DNA from: Photobacterium sanctipauli
Lineage (GTDB): Bacteria > Pseudomonadota > Gammaproteobacteria > Enterobacterales > Vibrionaceae
Length of the DNA: 64,000 bases
Assembly: GCF_003026495.1 (NCBI RefSeq)
Contig: NZ_PYMA01000002.1
Coordinates: 496,001-560,000, forward strand
Direction: 5' to 3'
How positions within the stretch are numbered: position 1 is the first letter of the stretch; each line of letters opens with the position of its first letter. The notes below the pieces were generated by a model. It was not told the origin of the DNA and did not search any database. It saw only the letters and a list, made by a program, of their open reading frames with translations. The position numbers and the translations under genes are program-made. This document shows positions 61,498-64,000 of this stretch, one piece after another.

Positions 61498-63999
61498 TTA
61501 ACTCTCTGCTCTTACCCGGAACAAGATGGCGTATAGAACAGGTACAACCCCCAATGTGAGTACCGTTGCGCCAAGCAATCCGAATATGATGGCGATTGCC
61601 ATCGGCTCCCACATCACGCCACCGCCCAGCCAAAGCGGTATCATCCCCACAACGGTGGTAGCCGTGGTAAGCAGGATAGGGCGCATACGTTGTTTGGCTG
61701 CCACCACAATGGCGTCGTAATGCGAATGACCAAGCTGCTTTTCGATATCGATACGATCGATAAGCACGATGGCATTGTTAATCACGATACCAGCCAAAGA
61801 GATGATGCCGAGCAAGGTCATGAAGCCAATATAGGACTGGGCGACATGGAGACCAAAGGCAACGCCAATTAACCCCAATGGAATTGTCATTAAAATAATG
61901 GTGGTTTTGCGAATACAGTTAAACTGTGCCATCAACAATACCAAAATAATAACGCCGGCAACGGGTAGCTTTTCGAAGATTGACTTGTTCGCTGTCCCCG
62001 ATGATTCTGCCACGCCGCCTAATTCCCAACGGTAGCCATTTGGCCACTGTTGCTGCGCTTGTGCCAACCAAGGACGCAATGCCTGATTAACTTCAGCAGC
62101 TGTTAAATCCGGAGCCAGGCTGGCTGATACTGTGATGGTTTTCATCCTGTCACGGCGGGGTATCAGTGCAGGCTGCCATTCAAGGTTTGCTTGAGCAACT
62201 TGGCCCAGCGGTACCGAGTTAAGATCATGGGTCAGTACGTTCATGCTGGTTGGTAGATCGTTGCCATTGTATTGCTGGGAGCTAGCTTTGAGCATGATCG
62301 GAATGATGTCTTCATTCTCGCGATATTCTGATATCTGGATACCGGTTGTACTCGCCTGAATCACTTGGGCAATATCAGCGTTGTTGATACCTAGACGCTG
62401 GGCCTGTGCCTCATCGATATTAACGAACAGGTTCTTGGTTTTATTGCCCCAATCATCGTTAATGGCCCTGACACCGTTAATACTGGCAAGCTTTTGCTTC
62501 ACACTATCTGATAATGCGTAGAGCTGCTCGACACTTTCTCCCATGATCCTGACTTCAATCGGGTTTTTAATAGCCGCGCCATTTTCGATCTTTCTTGTGC
62601 TGTGGACGACATCAGGGAAGTGGGCAAAAACATGCTGGTCAATTTTAGCCATCATTTTATCAACGACTTCACCACTGGTGGTGTTGAGGATAAATACGGC
62701 ATAGTTGGGGCTCGCAGGCTTAGTGGTGTGAGAAAGCACATAGCGAGGGCCACCGTTACCAATGAATGCCGCCCAGTTGGTCAATCCCTCTTCATTATCA
62801 GCGCTTGGCTTGAGGGTTTCCAAGTAACTATCGATCTCTTGGGTTATGGCTTGGGTTTTGCTGATTGGCGAACCCACAGGTAGCTCGATTTCAAGCTTGA
62901 AAGTAGGATCCTCGGAAGGCGGAAAGAAGATCACCGGAATAAAGCGAAAGCTGTAAATAGCCACCGAAAATACCACTAGCACTGCTGCCATCGACGGGTA
63001 GCGGTAGTGCAATATAGTGGATAGGAATCGACCATAGGCTCGCTCGGCTTTCTGTTGCTTGTCACTTTGAGCACTACCTTGCTTCTCACTCTCCGTGTCT
63101 TCATGCTTGCCCTGCTTGATTTTCAAGAACAGCACACAAAGCAGTGGGATCATGGTTAGCGAGAAGAACCAGGAAGCCAATAGGGTAATCGAAACGACCT
63201 TAAATAACGGTGCGGTATATTCCCCTGTGGTTGATTCAGCAAGGAAAATTGGCAAGAAAGCGGCAGATGTCGTGAGCGATGATGTTAGTAGCGATAGCTT
63301 TAACTCGTTGGCAGATTCGATCGCGGCAGAATACGCCTTCTGGCCTCGCTGCATGCGGGTCATGATGCTTTCTGCCATCACAATTGAGTTATCCACCAGC
63401 ATGCCAAGGGCAATCATTAGGGCAGCTAACGAGACCTGATCCAACCCAATGCCGAGCCAATACATAATGGCGATCGTGGCTGCAATGGTAACGGGGATCA
63501 GGCTAGCAACGATCAAGCCGGTGCGAAGCCCCAAGGTGATCAGCATGACGCCTGATACTACCGCGATGGCTTGAAGTAGGTTGTTCACAAAACTATCGAC
63601 GGTGTTTTCTACTCGCTCAGGTTGATAAGCGATAATTTCGAAATCAACCCCCCAAGGGTAGTTCTGGTTTAGCTGGGCCATGAGGTTTTCGACTTGCTCA
63701 CCCAGCTTTACAATGTTGCCACCGTCGATCATCGCAATCGCCAATGTCAGGCTGTTATCGCCATTGGTGGTAACCATCGACTGTGGTGGGTATTCGTAGC
63801 CACGGTAGATGTTGGCAATATTACCCAACGGCAACACTTCGGTAGAGTTTGGCAAGGGCACATAGGTGCGCTGCAAGGCTTCGACGGACTCAAGGTTACC
63901 GCTCGGCTCGATACTCATTACCTCATGCTCAGTTTGCCATTCGCCCCCGCTGAGAATGACGTTTTTATTCGCTAAAAACTGGGCAAGGTAATTGGGTGA
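61498..63999 (-). CDS. RND (AcrB/HAE1 family) efflux permease, C-terminal part (5' end outside the window)
   Basis: The frame is open past the right edge (SPNYLAQFLANKNVILSGGEW precedes the first internal ATG at 63918), so the gene is cut by the window. About 834 of roughly 1030 residues are visible. Seen are the central membrane block with ALMIALGMLVDNSIVMAE (the aspartate of the proton relay and the family segment), a large periplasmic loop, and a second block with GIISLAGIVINNAIVLID. RND pumps expel drugs or metabolites through a trimer with an adaptor and outer-membrane channel. The adaptor gene would be outside the window. Confidence 0.93.
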   Translation of the reverse strand, partial: SPNYLAQFLANKNVILSGGEWQTEHEVMSIEPSGNLESVEALQRTYVPLPNSTEVLPLGNIANIYRGYEYPPQSMVTTNGDNSLTLAIAMIDGGNIVKLGEQVENLMAQLNQNYPWGVDFEIIAYQPERVENTVDSFVNNLLQAIAVVSGVMLITLGLRTGLIVASLIPVTIAATIAIMYWLGIGLDQVSLAALMIALGMLVDNSIVMAESIMTRMQRGQKAYSAAIESANELKLSLLTSSLTTSAAFLPIFLAESTTGEYTAPLFKVVSITLLASWFFSLTMIPLLCVLFLKIKQGKHEDTESEKQGSAQSDKQQKAERAYGRFLSTILHYRYPSMAAVLVVFSVAIYSFRFIPVIFFPPSEDPTFKLEIELPVGSPISKTQAITQEIDSYLETLKPSADNEEGLTNWAAFIGNGGPRYVLSHTTKPASPNYAVFILNTTSGEVVDKMMAKIDQHVFAHFPDVVHSTRKIENGAAIKNPIEVRIMGESVEQLYALSDSVKQKLASINGVRAINDDWGNKTKNLFVNIDEAQAQRLGINNADIAQVIQASTTGIQISEYRENEDIIPIMLKASSQQYNGNDLPTSMNVLTHDLNSVPLGQVAQANLEWQPALIPRRDRMKTITVSASLAPDLTAAEVNQALRPWLAQAQQQWPNGYRWELGGVAESSGTANKSIFEKLPVAGVIILVLLMAQFNCIRKTTIILMTIPLGLIGVAFGLHVAQSYIGFMTLLGIISLAGIVINNAIVLIDRIDIEKQLGHSHYDAIVVAAKQRMRPILLTTATTVVGMIPLWLGGGVMWEPMAIAIIFGLLGATVLTLGVVPVLYAILFRVRAES

Positions 64000-64000
64000 C

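Overview
The window looks like a piece of a Vibrionaceae genome (Vibrio, Photobacterium, Grimontia or a close relative). The evidence is the cra-fruBKA fructose PTS block, the ppsR/ppsA pair, a complete 13-component type VI secretion system (T6SS) with VgrG and PAAR, and an exolytic oligoalginate lyase. In Vibrio cholerae both cra-fruBKA and ppsR-ppsA lie on chromosome II, so a second-chromosome origin is plausible but not shown. No rRNA, tRNA, insertion sequence, integrase or CRISPR array was seen.

Layout. (1) 1-563: the C-terminal part of a GTPase cut by the window edge. (2) 696-11162: a catabolic island of ridA-dpaL, two nearly identical M24 peptidase-like hydrolases each heading an operon, a maleate-isomerase/Asp-Glu-racemase-like enzyme, three EamA permeases, an M20 amidohydrolase and one YheO/DauR-like regulator. 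The two divergent promoter regions that serve it are full of GTTAAC motifs. The enzyme set resembles ectoine-utilisation clusters, but with diaminopropionate ammonia-lyase as the terminal enzyme. (3) 11266-20600: separate metabolic genes, namely a cPLA2/patatin-like lipase, a di-haem MauG/cytochrome c peroxidase protein, a PL15-like oligoalginate lyase, a PanE-like reductase, and a TetR/EamA/TsaA unit with three matching operators. (4) 20601-21433: no convincing gene, but two intrinsic terminators that point left and suggest small RNAs. (5) 21434-49965: one long rightward array. Three genes (a membrane sensor-like protein, a sensor-MFS fusion and a periplasmic binding protein) lead into the T6SS: vgrG, a DUF6931-like gene, PAAR, a RelA/SpoT-fold candidate effector, tssA, hcp, tssB, tssC, a second tssC, tssE, F, G, H, a binding protein, an FHA protein, tssJ, K, L, M and a protein kinase.

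(6) 50271-51233: a PEP-CTERM exported protein behind an exact sigma-54 promoter match. (7) 51343-56491: cra divergent from fruBKA, with several Cra operators between them. (8) 56726-61102: a small lipoprotein, then ppsR divergent from ppsA. (9) 61103-61497: two terminators, one of which ends a candidate structured RNA with an aromatic-rich 13-residue reading frame. (10) 61498 to the end: an RND efflux permease cut by the window edge.

Best candidates for new biology are the RelA/SpoT-like protein between PAAR and tssA, the GTTAAC-controlled diaminopropionate/ectoine-like catabolic island with its duplicated M24 module, the sensor-MFS/binding-protein trio ahead of the T6SS, the sigma-54-driven PEP-CTERM gene, and the orphan RNAs near 20.6-21.1 kb and 61.3 kb. 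All assignments come from reading motifs and gene order. No database search was run.
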